Of a stretch of DNA of 64,000 nt, positions 28,579 to 37,490 are shown in pieces. Positions within the stretch are counted from its first letter, which is position 1. Each line of letters opens with the position of its first letter. The notes under the pieces were generated by a model. That model saw nothing but the letters and a program-made list of their open reading frames with translations, was not told the DNA's origin and ran no database searches. The position numbers and the translations under genes were made by a program. The stretch is from Vibrio natriegens NBRC 15636 = ATCC 14048 = DSM 759 (GTDB lineage: Bacteria > Pseudomonadota > Gammaproteobacteria > Enterobacterales > Vibrionaceae): positions 1,550,001 to 1,614,000 of the forward strand of contig NZ_CP141822.1 in NCBI RefSeq assembly GCF_035621455.1, written 5' to 3'.

Positions 28579-29397
28579 TTATTTTTTTGTCTTAACACGA
28601 TAGCGGAATGGTTGGGTAAGAAGCTTATCCAGCCTCTGCTCCAGTTTGTCTCTGATGTCAGGTAAACCAATGACAACATGCTCATGCCCAAGCTCTGGTT
28701 GAGCGCGGTACGTCGAAAACATTCGATCCCACACTGACAAAAAGAACCCAAAGTTAGAATGCGTTTCTCTCGGAATGACGGAGTGATGGACTCGATGCAT
28801 ATCCGGAGTAACAATCGCTTTCCTTAGCCATGCATCTACAGGTAACGCAAGCTTCGCATTACTGTGATTAAACATAGCACTCGCGTTGAGAATAATTTCA
28901 AACATGACAATGGCGATTGGAGAGACGCCGAGCATAAATACGGCACCAATTTTAATCACCATGGAAATCAAAATCTCAATTGGGTGGAAGCGGGCGCCCG
29001 TCGTTACATCAATATCCAAATCAGCATGGTGCATCCGATGAAGCTTCCACAATACAGGGACACGGTGGAAGATAACGTGCTGCACATAAATAATAAAATC
29101 GAGCAGGATGATAGAGATCAGAACGTTTAACCAATCAGGGAACGACATTAATTGGAATAGACCCCACTGATGCTCGCTAGCAATAACGGCTGCCTGGAAT
29201 GCCGCGATAGGCATGACTAACGCGATAACAACACTGTTGAGCGCGACGAGTGAGAGGTTGTTTACCCAACGAAAAGCGCGAGACACCGTTAATACTTTTC
29301 TGGGTAATACGTTTTCCCATAACGTGCAAAGCAGCAACACACCGACAAAGCAACCGAGCCTTATCCAAGCGGGGTCGTTAAATGCTGTTTCTGTCAC
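28579..29397 (-). CDS. Sterol desaturase / fatty acid hydroxylase superfamily protein
   Basis: A 272-residue membrane di-iron enzyme. The histidine boxes are HVIFH, HRMHH and HRVHH, in the order and spacing of the fatty-acid-hydroxylase superfamily, with several membrane helices before them (first ~15-30, then ~55-75 and ~85-105). Such enzymes hydroxylate or desaturate lipids or sterol-like molecules using O2. The substrate is unknown; Vibrio makes no sterols, so a lipid tail is more likely. The start is GTG at 29397 with GAGGA six bases upstream. Confidence 0.88.
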   Translation of the reverse strand: MTETAFNDPAWIRLGCFVGVLLLCTLWENVLPRKVLTVSRAFRWVNNLSLVALNSVVIALVMPIAAFQAAVIASEHQWGLFQLMSFPDWLNVLISIILLDFIIYVQHVIFHRVPVLWKLHRMHHADLDIDVTTGARFHPIEILISMVIKIGAVFMLGVSPIAIVMFEIILNASAMFNHSNAKLALPVDAWLRKAIVTPDMHRVHHSVIPRETHSNFGFFLSVWDRMFSTYRAQPELGHEHVVIGLPDIRDKLEQRLDKLLTQPFRYRVKTKK

Positions 29398-29491
29398 AGA
29401 AGTTCCTCTCAGTTATCTATTCTGTCTGAACAGACCAAATTCAGTGCCAATTTCTTTCGGTATCTATACCTTACCTTGAGGCTAAGCGGTT

Positions 29492-30286
29492 ATGCCAGTA
29501 GAATCGCGCTCTACTTTTTATTTGGCATTGCTACTCATGAGAATTCACGCTTTTCACCGTTTATATCAGCACCGTCAGTCTATCTCGACAAAGACTTTTA
29601 ACGCGCGAGGCTGCAAAGTTATTCGCTGCCAATATTGTCAGGTCTCACAAGAGCACTGCCTGTGTGAACTACAGCCAAATATCAAATCCAATCTCGCTTG
29701 TATGTTGATTGTATCGGAAAACGAAGTGTTTAAGCCGAGTAATACGGGTCGCCTGATTGCCGATACCATTGAGGAAACCTACGTATACCAATGGAACCGA
29801 ACGGAACCTTCCAATGAGATGCTCGCGTTATTAAAAAGTGATGACTATCAGCCGGTGATCATATTCCCGGCAGATTATGTCGATGACACTTCACGATTAA
29901 TGGACAGCCTGAGCCCTGAGCTATTGAGAACACCGGAAAGCAGCAACAATAAATGGCTGTTGATTTTTATTGATGGCAGCTGGCGTGAAGCGAGAAAAAT
30001 TTTCCGCCGTTCTGACTATCTACAATCGTTACCGGTATTATCGATACAACCAGAAACACTCTCTGAATACATCATGCGACGTTCTGAAAACGAGCAGCAT
30101 CTCTCTACGGCTGAAGTTGCCACTTTAGTGCTTAAACAGGCAGGTGAGCACCAAGCTTCAGAGTGTCTCCAATTGTGGTTCGAAGCTTTTAGAGAAACCT
30201 ACATGCTGACCAAAACACGAGTCAAAACGGATCCCAACCGTCCGCATCTACATCGTTTCAAAGCGTGGGCAAAAACTGAGAACTGA
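29492..30286 (+). CDS. DTW-domain tRNA-uridine aminocarboxypropyltransferase
   Basis: A 264-residue DTW-domain protein (TapT/TuaA family), which transfers the aminocarboxypropyl group of S-adenosylmethionine to a tRNA uridine (acp3U). The Cys-rich zinc site is CQYCQVSQEHCLCEL. The core carries FIDGSWREARKIFRRS, where the usual Thr of the D-T-W motif is Ser (DGSW). VHxxRP-like RPHLHRFKAW ends the domain. I keep ATG 29492 because GAGG lies ten bases upstream; ATG 29537 (MRIHAFHRLY) is plausible and would remove a hydrophobic N-terminal stretch. Cytoplasmic. Confidence 0.85.
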   Translation: MPVESRSTFYLALLLMRIHAFHRLYQHRQSISTKTFNARGCKVIRCQYCQVSQEHCLCELQPNIKSNLACMLIVSENEVFKPSNTGRLIADTIEETYVYQWNRTEPSNEMLALLKSDDYQPVIIFPADYVDDTSRLMDSLSPELLRTPESSNNKWLLIFIDGSWREARKIFRRSDYLQSLPVLSIQPETLSEYIMRRSENEQHLSTAEVATLVLKQAGEHQASECLQLWFEAFRETYMLTKTRVKTDPNRPHLHRFKAWAKTEN

Positions 30287-30461
30287 CTCTAAGGAATGAG
30301 TTTTTGTTGATCGCTTGTTGTTCAACTGGCTTGAGTGAGAGGATAAATCTGGATTTGGTCACGGTTTGTAGGCGTATAGATATGGATAATGCCTGAAGTT
30401 TATCTTTTTGACTCCACTAAATTTTTGGGAGTCCTGTTAGCACTTTTTAGGAGAGAATTGC

Positions 30462-31370
30462 ATGTATTATGGCTTTGATGTCGGTGGCACAAAGATTGAG
30501 TTTGGTGCATTTAACGAAAAGCTTGAGCGTGTAGCAACTGAGCGTGTACCAACACCAACTGATAACTATGAACTATTGGTTGACACTATCGCTGATCTTA
30601 TTAGTAAGTACGACGCTGAGTTTGGCTGCGAAGGTACCATTGGCCTGGGTCTTCCGGGAATGGAAGATGCTGATGATGCAACCGTATTGACAGTAAATGT
30701 ACCCGCTGCGAAAGGCAAACCACTACGTGCAGATCTAGAAGCGAAAATCGGTCGCTCTGTGAAGATCGAAAACGACGCAAACTGTTTCGCACTTTCAGAA
30801 GCTTGGGATGAAGATCTACAAGGTGAGCCATCTGTATTGGGTTTAATCTTGGGTACCGGTTTTGGTGGCGGCTTTATTTACGAAGGCAAAGTTTTCTCAG
30901 GTCGTAACCACGTAGCGGGAGAGGTTGGCCATATGCGTCTTCCTATCGATGCATGGTTCCACCTAGGTGACAATGCGCCATTACTTGGTTGTGGATGTGG
31001 TAAGAAAGGTTGTCTTGATAGCTACCTATCCGGTCGCGGTTTTGAGCTGATTTATGCGCATTACTTCGGCGAGCAGAAAAAAGCGATCGATATCATCAAA
31101 GCGTATGGCGAAGGTGAAGCTTCAGCCGTTGAACACGTTGAGCGCTTTATGGAACTTCTGGCGATTTGTTTGGGCAACATCTTTACCGCAACAGATCCTA
31201 ATGTTGTCGTACTGGGCGGTGGCCTTTCTAACTTCGATCTTATTTACGAAGAGATGCCAAAGCGTATTCCAAAACACCTGCTTTCTGTAGCGAAATGTCC
31301 AAAAATCATCAAAGCAAAACATGGTGATTCGGGTGGTGTTCGCGGCGCAGCATTCTTAAACATCAAGTAA
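30462..31370 (+). CDS. nagK: N-acetylglucosamine kinase
   Basis: A 302-residue ROK-family sugar kinase, the length of E. coli NagK (303). [12 protein letters not shown] is the N-terminal ATP phosphate loop, [12 protein letters not shown] contains the catalytic Asp region, and GTGFGGGFI is the second phosphate motif. The ROK zinc site [18 protein letters not shown] is complete. It phosphorylates free GlcNAc to GlcNAc-6-P in the cytoplasm, linking chitin and peptidoglycan recycling to glycolysis. ATG 30462 follows AGGAG eight bases upstream. Monocistronic, with a strong terminator. Confidence 0.95.
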   Translation: MYYGFDVGGTKIEFGAFNEKLERVATERVPTPTDNYELLVDTIADLISKYDAEFGCEGTIGLGLPGMEDADDATVLTVNVPAAKGKPLRADLEAKIGRSVKIENDANCFALSEAWDEDLQGEPSVLGLILGTGFGGGFIYEGKVFSGRNHVAGEVGHMRLPIDAWFHLGDNAPLLGCGCGKKGCLDSYLSGRGFELIYAHYFGEQKKAIDIIKAYGEGEASAVEHVERFMELLAICLGNIFTATDPNVVVLGGGLSNFDLIYEEMPKRIPKHLLSVAKCPKIIKAKHGDSGGVRGAAFLNIK

Positions 31371-31403
31371 ATAGTTAGCTTGGTTTAACATTTAGAATTG
31401 AAT

Positions 31404-31440
31404 AAAAGCCCTGTTGCTAATTATGCAACAGGGCTTTTTG
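31404..31440 (+). terminator. Terminator after nagK
   Basis: A 14-bp stem AAAAGCCCTGTTGC / GCAACAGGGCTTTT with a 7-base loop. Confidence 0.95.
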
Positions 31441-31552
31441 TTTGCGTAGACTTTGTCAGGAAACCGTCTTTACCGAGCTTTACACTTCATTTACGTCACT
31501 TGAACTAGCCTCTGGTAAGATTTCTTTAAATCTTAGAGATTAATTAACGGGG

Positions 31553-32044
31553 ATGACTATGTTTAACGTTTCAACATTTCGTAACGGTGCCATTGCGTTG
31601 GTACTGATGAGTATGGTGGCCCCATCTTTTGCGAAGCAAGCGCCGGGACAGGGGCATGACCATCAACCTCCGAGCAAAGTTGTTGTAGTAAAGCCAGACC
31701 ATAGACCGAGTCATAAGGCTCCGTCACATCGTTCGTATCATCATAGCGGATTGCCTTCTACGGCCGCAATTTTAGCGATTGCGGGAATAACGTATGCGAT
31801 TATCGATAACGCTTATTACAAGCAAAGTGGTGACCAGTATATTTATGTTGAGCAGCCACCTGTATCCTCGTCACAGCAAGTCAATTCCGTAAGCAGCAGT
31901 CTATCGGGTCAGGTTGTGAATGCACTCCCAAGTGGTGTAGTGAGAGTAACGGTGGATGGTGCTACCTATTATGTCCGAGGCAATGACTGGTATGCGCCAA
32001 TTGCAGGGACGAGTAAGTTTGTGGTTGTTGCGCCTCAGCTCTAA
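31553..32044 (+). CDS. Exported protein, probably DUF6515 family
   Basis: A 163-residue exported protein. A signal peptide (to about PSFAKQ) is followed by a His/Pro-rich stretch (GQGHDHQPPSK, HRPSHKAPSHRSYHH), a short hydrophobic segment (STAAILAIAGITYAII) and a C-terminal region with YYKQSGDQYIYVEQ and VDGATYYVRGNDWY. The repeated YYxxxGxxYxVV pattern is that of DUF6515. The His-rich part could bind metal. ATG 31553 or 31559; the latter has GGGG six bases upstream. Function unknown. Confidence 0.75.
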   Translation: MTMFNVSTFRNGAIALVLMSMVAPSFAKQAPGQGHDHQPPSKVVVVKPDHRPSHKAPSHRSYHHSGLPSTAAILAIAGITYAIIDNAYYKQSGDQYIYVEQPPVSSSQQVNSVSSSLSGQVVNALPSGVVRVTVDGATYYVRGNDWYAPIAGTSKFVVVAPQL

Positions 32045-32070
32045 ACTCGAACAGATCCAAGCAGATACAA

Positions 32071-32100
32071 AAAAGCTCGCGTTTAATCGCGAGCTTTTGC
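32071..32100 (+). terminator. Terminator between DUF6515-like and DUF2960 genes
   Basis: The stem AAAAGCTCGCG / CGCGAGCTTTT has a 6-base loop. Confidence 0.92.
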
Positions 32101-32113
32101 TATTTGGTAAAAA

Positions 32114-32380
32114 CTATTTATTCTTTTTACCAACGCCCAAGTTTTCCTTTTGGGCCAGAGTGATTTTTGTAAAACCAAGTTTTTTAAAGTGGTTATCACG
32201 ATAGTTTCGAACGGCTTTGGTATCAGAAATCGCTTCGATTTGCTGTTCCATTTTTAGGAACTCAGAAATATCAATACCTTCTGCTTCAGCAACGGCTTCA
32301 TGAATATTGCGATGTTGCTGGTAAGAGAACGTCAGTTCTTTGTCTTCGTTCTTGTATGTGTAAAGAATGGTGCGAGCCAT
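32114..32380 (-). CDS. DUF2960 family small protein
   Basis: An 88-residue basic, helical protein that I assign to DUF2960 (MARTILYTYKNEDKELTFSY start, HRNIHEAVAEAEGIDISEF core), a family of unknown function seen in Vibrio and Shewanella. No Cys, signal or membrane segment. The ATG at 32380 has AGAGAT upstream. It ends in a Lys-rich tail (GVGKKNK). It is convergent with the preceding gene and in the same direction as the moeA operon, but separated from it by 163 bp and a terminator. Confidence 0.75.
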   Translation of the reverse strand: MARTILYTYKNEDKELTFSYQQHRNIHEAVAEAEGIDISEFLKMEQQIEAISDTKAVRNYRDNHFKKLGFTKITLAQKENLGVGKKNK

Positions 32381-32491
32381 AATAATCTCTCGAATAGTGT
32401 GTTAATGCTTTCAGTGAAATTGAGCCATGCCTACCGTAAGCAGCGATGGATATTTGATATGGAGTACCAACCTCAAACTCCACTAAAAACG

Positions 32492-32520
32492 AAAGGTCAG
32501 CATAGCTGACCTTTATAAAA
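32492..32520 (-). terminator. Terminator of the tup-mob-moe operon
   Basis: The stem AAAGGTCAGC / GCTGACCTTT has a 3-base loop. Read on the minus strand it is followed by CGTTTTTAG, 24 bp after the moeA stop. Confidence 0.88.
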
Positions 32521-32543
32521 TCGTTGCTAGTAACCTATTGGGG

Positions 32544-34322
32544 CTAGATTCTGCCTTGAAGAGGGATGATTGTCACGTTTTCTCCCACTTTAACTGTATC
32601 GATAGCAGGGGATATTTCGATTAGACAATTCGCTTCACTCATCGAACGCAAAATACCGGAGCCTTGCTTACCCGTCGTGCGAACGGTGAGGCGGCCGGTT
32701 TCGTCTAGCTGATAGAATCCGCGGCTAAACTCAGTTCTGCCTTGGCGAGAGCGTAAGTTTTCCGTTGCAACCGCGTTGACTTTTAATGGTTGCCAACCTT
32801 GTTCTCCCTGCATTTTACGGATTGCAGGCTCAACGAAGTTGATGAACGATACCATTACGGCAACAGGGTTACCCGGTAAACCAAAAAACGGCTTACTGTT
32901 AATTTGGCCAAACGCAAGTGGGCGACCAGGGCGCATGTTGATACGCCAAAAGTCAATTTGTCCCAACTTTTCCAGAGCTAACTTAATGTAGTCCGCATCA
33001 CCAACAGACACGCCACCAGATGTCATTACCATGTCTGCTTGCTGGGATGCTTGCTCCAATGCTTCGATCATCTGTTGTTCATTGTCTTCCAGAATACCAA
33101 AATCCAAAATTTCACACCCGAGCTGTTCAAGCATACCCATAATGGTAAATCGGTTTGAGTCGAAGATTGAATTAGGCTTCTGCTCGGTGCCTGGCGCTTG
33201 CACTTCGTCACCCGTTGAGAAGATTGCGACTTTGAGTTTACGAAAGACACTTGCTTGTCCGAAACCAAGAGAGGCGATCATGCCCATTTCCGGAGAGGCG
33301 AGGCGAGTACCAGAGGTAAAGACGTTACTGCCAATTTCAAGATCTTCACCAGCTTGACGAACGTTCTGACCCGCTTTTATGCCTGAAGTATTAAACGTTA
33401 CCTTGTCACCAGTTTGTATAGCTTGTTCGCGCATCACCACCGTGTCACCATTAACCGGAGTTGGTGCTCCCGTCATGATTTTAACCGCTTGCCCCATCTG
33501 CAACGGTTTATCGTAAGCATGGCCAGCAAGAACTTCTGCCATCACTTGGTAACTCTCTCGCTCAAGGTCGTCACTGCGAATAGCATAACCATCCATTGCC
33601 GAGTTTGTGTATTGAGGTACGTTAACCGGAGAAACGATGTCATCAGCCAATACTCGACCGTAACTACGCTCAACATCGCATAGTTCAATGTCAGTCAAGG
33701 AAGGCACTAAAGAGAGAATTTTCTCTCGGCCTTGCTCCACAGATAGGAAAGCAGGGGATAAGGTGTCACAGCACGCGGCTTCTTTGTCTTTCGATTTCGG
33801 CTGTTTCGCTGCGTTGACATACTGAAGAACAAACTCCGCGATAGCATCCAAATCGTTGATGTTCATCTGCGGTAATTCGGAATCTAATTCACCACTATCG
33901 CAGGCAATCGCAATGATGTTTTCATCAGAAGGGTAAAGCCAAGGTTTGCCGACTTCTTCTCGGTGAAGTTCGATTTTTGGAAAGGCGATGTTTTTACAAC
34001 CTTCAACCAGAACGACATCTAACTTGTCTTCATCAAAACGAGTCAACAGGTATTCGAACTCTGCCTCAGCATCCGGAGTTTCTGTCATCAAAGCAAAACG
34101 ATTTCGAGATGCGATCAACATTTGTGAAGCGCCAGCCTTGCGTAAACGATAGCTGTCTTTACCTGGCTTATCGACGTCAAAGTTGTGGTGCGCGTGTTTC
34201 AACATGCCAATACGTAAACCAGCTTCGGTCAGTTTTGGTAACAGTGCTTCTAGCAACGTAGTTTTGCCAGTACCTGAGTATGCGGCAAAACCAAGAATAG
34301 GGATATTTAGCGTGTGTTTCAT
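32544..34322 (-). CDS. MobB-MoeA fusion: molybdopterin adaptor + molybdotransferase
   Basis: A 592-residue fusion. Residues 1-~170 are MobB: Walker [19 protein letters not shown] after an IPILGFAA strand, then [17 protein letters not shown] linker containing KEAACCD joins it to MoeA (about 190-592), which shows the hallmark [36 protein letters not shown] and [13 protein letters not shown] segments. MoeA inserts molybdate or tungstate into adenylated molybdopterin, and MobB assists MobA in making the bis-guanine-dinucleotide cofactor. It overlaps mobA by four bases (ATGA). The fusion places two cofactor steps on one polypeptide within the tungstate-uptake operon. Confidence 0.93.
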   Translation of the reverse strand: MKHTLNIPILGFAAYSGTGKTTLLEALLPKLTEAGLRIGMLKHAHHNFDVDKPGKDSYRLRKAGASQMLIASRNRFALMTETPDAEAEFEYLLTRFDEDKLDVVLVEGCKNIAFPKIELHREEVGKPWLYPSDENIIAIACDSGELDSELPQMNINDLDAIAEFVLQYVNAAKQPKSKDKEAACCDTLSPAFLSVEQGREKILSLVPSLTDIELCDVERSYGRVLADDIVSPVNVPQYTNSAMDGYAIRSDDLERESYQVMAEVLAGHAYDKPLQMGQAVKIMTGAPTPVNGDTVVMREQAIQTGDKVTFNTSGIKAGQNVRQAGEDLEIGSNVFTSGTRLASPEMGMIASLGFGQASVFRKLKVAIFSTGDEVQAPGTEQKPNSIFDSNRFTIMGMLEQLGCEILDFGILEDNEQQMIEALEQASQQADMVMTSGGVSVGDADYIKLALEKLGQIDFWRINMRPGRPLAFGQINSKPFFGLPGNPVAVMVSFINFVEPAIRKMQGEQGWQPLKVNAVATENLRSRQGRTEFSRGFYQLDETGRLTVRTTGKQGSGILRSMSEANCLIEISPAIDTVKVGENVTIIPLQGRI

Positions 34323-34906
34323 GATTCTAATTGTCCAAATTGCGCCAGTTCTTCCGGAGTGTTTAAGTTGACGAAACAGTTTGGTGAGTCACTGAAATCA
34401 ACGTAGCTGGTGTGACATTCTTTATAAAGCAAAATGATTTTTCGATCGCCACGCTCTAAAAATGCCGTCAGTTTTGGCAGTACGCGCTTATGGTACATAG
34501 TGAAAACTGGTTGCTGGTGATCACCATCGTGCGCGACCAAAATGTCAGTGTCGTCTTTGACCGCCTGACAAAAGCGTTCAACTAAGTCAGTATTAATCTG
34601 TGGACTGTCACATGGAACAAACCCGACCCAATCCGTTTGCGCGTGCATTAATCCGGCATGAATGCCACCCATCGGCCCAGGGTAATCTTTGAATTGATCA
34701 CTGAAGACGAAACCAAACTGACGGTAGGCGTCTTGGTTTCGATTGGCATTGATTAAAATGCTTGGTGTTTGTGGTGATAGACGTTCTATGACGTGTTTGA
34801 TGAGTGGTTTGTGATTTAGCTCTATCAGGCCTTTATCTTTTCCACCCATGCGGCTGGCTTGACCGCCAGCTAAGATGACCCAACTAGTTTGTGTTGGTTG
34901 AAGCAT
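34319..34906 (-). CDS. mobA: Molybdenum cofactor guanylyltransferase MobA
   Basis: A 195-residue nucleotidyltransferase that joins GMP from GTP to molybdopterin to form the guanine-dinucleotide cofactor needed by formate dehydrogenases. [20 protein letters not shown] is the GTP-binding N-terminus, and [14 protein letters not shown] carries the metal-binding Asp. I choose ATG 34906 (MLQPTQTS) with AGAG seven bases before it; the frame opens to 34942 inside tupC. The gene start thus overlaps the end of tupC by ~23 bases, and its end overlaps moeA, so all are one transcript. Confidence 0.93.
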   Translation of the reverse strand: MLQPTQTSWVILAGGQASRMGGKDKGLIELNHKPLIKHVIERLSPQTPSILINANRNQDAYRQFGFVFSDQFKDYPGPMGGIHAGLMHAQTDWVGFVPCDSPQINTDLVERFCQAVKDDTDILVAHDGDHQQPVFTMYHKRVLPKLTAFLERGDRKIILLYKECHTSYVDFSDSPNCFVNLNTPEELAQFGQLES

Positions 34907-35603
34907 ATGCATTCTCTTGGGAGTTTTCTTTTGGTATGACATATAACAGAGGTGACTCTACCAAAGTCTTGTTTTTAATCCACCACTGTTTTTTACATAA
35001 ATCGGTTAGCGCGTTGGTTTGATGGCTCGTGATCACGATACTAGAGCCACGATCTAAAAGATCTTTGGCCATCACGACTAATCGCTCGATCGATTCGGCG
35101 TCTAGTGAAGCACTTGGCTCATCCATCAATAAAATCGACGGCTTTAAGATCCATGCTCTCGCCATGGCAACACGCTGCTTTTCGCCACCTGACAATACAG
35201 AGATATGTTCATCGGCTAAGGTTTCCAAACCTACCATGCGTAGCGCGTTGATGACTTGCGCTCGCTTATCTTTTGCGTTGTCCTGCTGATATTTCACGCC
35301 ATAAACAACGTTTTCGTAAACGCTGCCGTCAAATAGGTAAGGAGATTGATGGAGATAAATAACATCGACACGACCATTTCGGCGGGTCAGTTTTTTCAGC
35401 CAGGTATCTTTAGGTGCGGCTACAGTGCCGGTTGATGCTTTCAAAAGACCGGCTAGAATTTTCAGCAGTGTTGTTTTTCCGACGCCGTTATCGCCTTTAA
35501 GATAAATCGCATCGTTCGGTCCAATCGTTAGCTCGGGAATGTGAAAGAGCACGCGCTCTTTAAAGCGCATGGACAATTGTTCGGCGGTAATTTTTATAGT
35601 CAT
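34884..35603 (-). CDS. tupC: Tungstate ABC transporter ATP-binding protein
   Basis: A 239-residue ABC ATPase. Walker [15 protein letters not shown]-loop in HQSPYLFDG, signature [14 protein letters not shown], Walker [13 protein letters not shown] and the switch His in ITSHQT are all intact. It has no C-terminal regulatory domain, unlike ModC. It powers the TupB permease at the inner membrane. It lies 43 bp after tupB and overlaps mobA. Specificity for tungstate is assigned from the TupA partner. Confidence 0.9.
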   Translation of the reverse strand: MTIKITAEQLSMRFKERVLFHIPELTIGPNDAIYLKGDNGVGKTTLLKILAGLLKASTGTVAAPKDTWLKKLTRRNGRVDVIYLHQSPYLFDGSVYENVVYGVKYQQDNAKDKRAQVINALRMVGLETLADEHISVLSGGEKQRVAMARAWILKPSILLMDEPSASLDAESIERLVVMAKDLLDRGSSIVITSHQTNALTDLCKKQWWIKNKTLVESPLLYVIPKENSQENAYASTNTN

Positions 35604-35646
35604 AGTACGCCTCTACAGAGAATAGAAAACGAGTCGATCATTAGCG

Positions 35647-36345
35647 TCATGTTCTAAGATAGCCTTTGCCTCTCATACTCGACAGGAAGAAGTTTAATGC
35701 TAATGCTAAGGATAGTAATACAATTCCTAATGCAACACCTTGCGCAAAAGCACCTTTACTACTTTCCATTGCGATCGCTGTTGGTATATTGCGTGTCACG
35801 CCCATAATGTTGCCACCAACCATCATCGAACAGCCGACTTCAGTAACGATTCGCGAAAAGCCTGCAATGACTGCTGCGAGTAACGGGAATCGCGTTTCCC
35901 AAATCATTGTCGATGCAACACGAGGAAGGGATACACCTAAGGTAAGCGATGTCTCTATCATACGGCGATCGCTCGATTGCAATGCACCGTGCATCATCGA
36001 GACTAACACAGGGAAACAGATCAGCATTTGACCGAATATCATCGCCTTCTGCGTAAACAGCATTTCCCACCCGCCCCAAGGGCCAGCTCTCGACAACAGC
36101 ATGTAGAGCAAGAGGCCGATAACAACCGTTGGTACGGCCTGAAGCGTATTGATGATAGACAGCAAAAACCACTTTCCACGAAAATCGGTGTAAGCGAGTA
36201 CAAAGGACATCAAAATTGCCGGCAATACCACTAACGATATTGCCGTAATAGAAACGCTAAAGGAGACCGCGACGATCTCCCAAAGCTCTGCATCGAAATT
36301 CACCAGAAGCTGGAGCGCTTCTAGTGTTGTTTCAGCAAGATTCAT
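35647..36345 (-). CDS. tupB: Tungstate ABC transporter permease
   Basis: A 232-residue permease with about five to six membrane helices. The conserved EAA-like loop is LTLGVSLPRVASTMIWETRFPL, placing the contact with the ATPase near residues 135-155. The TEVGCSMMVGGNIMG segment matches the TupB/TupA-linked permeases. It starts six bases after the tupA stop, so they are co-translated. It moves tungstate (or molybdate) delivered by TupA across the inner membrane. Confidence 0.9.
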   Translation of the reverse strand: MNLAETTLEALQLLVNFDAELWEIVAVSFSVSITAISLVVLPAILMSFVLAYTDFRGKWFLLSIINTLQAVPTVVIGLLLYMLLSRAGPWGGWEMLFTQKAMIFGQMLICFPVLVSMMHGALQSSDRRMIETSLTLGVSLPRVASTMIWETRFPLLAAVIAGFSRIVTEVGCSMMVGGNIMGVTRNIPTAIAMESSKGAFAQGVALGIVLLSLALALNFFLSSMRGKGYLRT

Positions 36346-36351
36346 AGTGCG

Positions 36352-37170
36352 TTATTTACTGTCCGCGTTCGCTACAAACAGCTGTTTTCCGTTAAGGCGG
36401 AAGCTGTTAATTAATTCCTGACCGTGTTGGTTAACCAACCAATCACTGAATACTTGCGCGCCTTTGTGATTAATAGTTGGGTAACGTTCAGGGTTAACTA
36501 AGATCACCTGATAAGGGTTAAATAGCATTTCATCCCCCTGGAACAGAATTTCCAGATCCAGTTTGTTTTCATATGCCAGCCAAGTACCGCGGTCTGTCAT
36601 CGTGTAGCCTTGCATCTCTGACGCCATGTTCAGAGTAGGGCCCATACCTTGGCCTACACTGCGGTAGCCACCAAAGTTTGGTTCAATTTTTGTTTGTGCC
36701 CAAAAGCCCATTTCTTTCTTGTGTGTGCCTGAATCGTCACCACGAGAAATAAAGGTTGCGTCTTTGCTTGCGATTTCTTTAAACACATCAAGAACGCTTT
36801 CATCATCTTTGATTTCAGCTGGATCGGCTTTAGGACCAACAACCACAAAATCGTTGTACATTAGCTTACGCGGTTGAACGCCGTACCCTTTTTCTACGAA
36901 TAGGCCTTCTGCTTTAGGCGCGTGTGTCATTACCAAATCCACATCGCCATTTTCACCCATTTTAAGCGCTTTGCCGGTACCTGCAGCGATGATGTCGACT
37001 TTATAGCCTGTCTCTTTTTCGAATTCTGGTAGTAGGTAATCCAGCAGTCCTGAATGGTACGTGCTGGTTGTGGTTGCTAAGCGAATGTGTTCGCCATCTT
37101 GAGCGGAAAAAGCAGAGTAACTTACTAGTGTGATTGACGTTGCTGCCAAGGTTAGCGCAATTTTTTTCAT
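36352..37170 (-). CDS. tupA: Tungstate-binding periplasmic protein
   Basis: A ~272-residue periplasmic binding protein. The signal peptide MKKIALTLAATSITLVSYSA is cut after FSA. The ligand-binding motif LATTTSTYHSGLLDYLLP, with TTTS, is the family signature of TupA, which binds tungstate with very high affinity. The later GDVDLVMTHAPKAE and SRGDDSGTHKKE segments also match. I choose ATG 37170, giving a clean signal peptide; a frame opens upstream to a TTG at 37254 but lacks signal features. It is the first gene of tupABC-mobA-mobB/moeA and has a sigma-54 promoter ~150 bp upstream. Confidence 0.92.
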   Translation of the reverse strand: MKKIALTLAATSITLVSYSAFSAQDGEHIRLATTTSTYHSGLLDYLLPEFEKETGYKVDIIAAGTGKALKMGENGDVDLVMTHAPKAEGLFVEKGYGVQPRKLMYNDFVVVGPKADPAEIKDDESVLDVFKEIASKDATFISRGDDSGTHKKEMGFWAQTKIEPNFGGYRSVGQGMGPTLNMASEMQGYTMTDRGTWLAYENKLDLEILFQGDEMLFNPYQVILVNPERYPTINHKGAQVFSDWLVNQHGQELINSFRLNGKQLFVANADSK

Positions 37171-37322
37171 TTTTATTTGTTTCCTTTCCAATGATGTTTC
37201 GGTTTCTTTTACGTTTAACGTGTGAGAAGTTCCTGAACGATCTTGATTGCTCAAATCACAAGCCTTCCTTGAGTGGCAGACTCTAAGAGCCCAACATATT
37301 GGCGACTTGGATACCCCTTATA

Positions 37323-37337
37323 GCAAACAAGATGCCA
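37323..37337 (-). promoter_or_regulatory. Sigma-54 promoter of the tup-mob-moe operon
   Basis: On the minus strand the sequence reads TGGCAT-N5-TTGC (plus-strand GCAA at 37323-37326, ATGCCA at 37332-37337), matching the TGGCAC-N5-TTGC consensus with exact spacing and TA after it. The start would be near 37311, giving a ~140-nt leader before tupA. Confidence 0.85.
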
Positions 37338-37406
37338 ACAATATTCAACCTAAAATTGTTCTATTTATGCGCCATTTCATAGACTTGTTTGCATAAATTC
37401 TCCCAT

Positions 37407-37423
37407 TGGTACAAAATGTCTCA
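37407..37423. promoter_or_regulatory. Candidate enhancer site, proximal to tup promoter
   Basis: TGGTACA-N3-TGTCTCA, an inexact dyad centred at 37415, 92 bp upstream of the -12 cytosine (37323) of the tup sigma-54 promoter. It matches the site upstream of the fdh operon at the identical distance. Confidence 0.65.
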
Positions 37424-37434
37424 GTTATTGAGGA

Positions 37435-37450
37435 GGGTACCCCTGTCGTG
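37435..37450. promoter_or_regulatory. Degenerate middle copy of the enhancer motif
   Basis: GGGTACC then CC then TGTCGTG: one base short in the spacer and mismatched in the right half. It lies between the two better sites. Confidence 0.35.
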
Positions 37451-37451
37451 T

Positions 37452-37468
37452 TGGTACACTCTGTCCCA
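37452..37468. promoter_or_regulatory. Candidate enhancer site, distal to tup promoter
   Basis: TGGTACA-N3-TGTCCCA, centred at 37460, 45 bp from the proximal site. It also lies just before the response-regulator start, so it could mediate autoregulation. Confidence 0.6.
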
Positions 37469-37490
37469 CCTGAAACCATCTGGGGTAAAT

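Noticed and set aside
37171..37311. Possible molybdenum-cofactor riboswitch in the tupA leader
   Set aside because: The ~140-nt leader shows no clear match to the conserved Moco RNA core; control by sigma-54 explains the regulation better.
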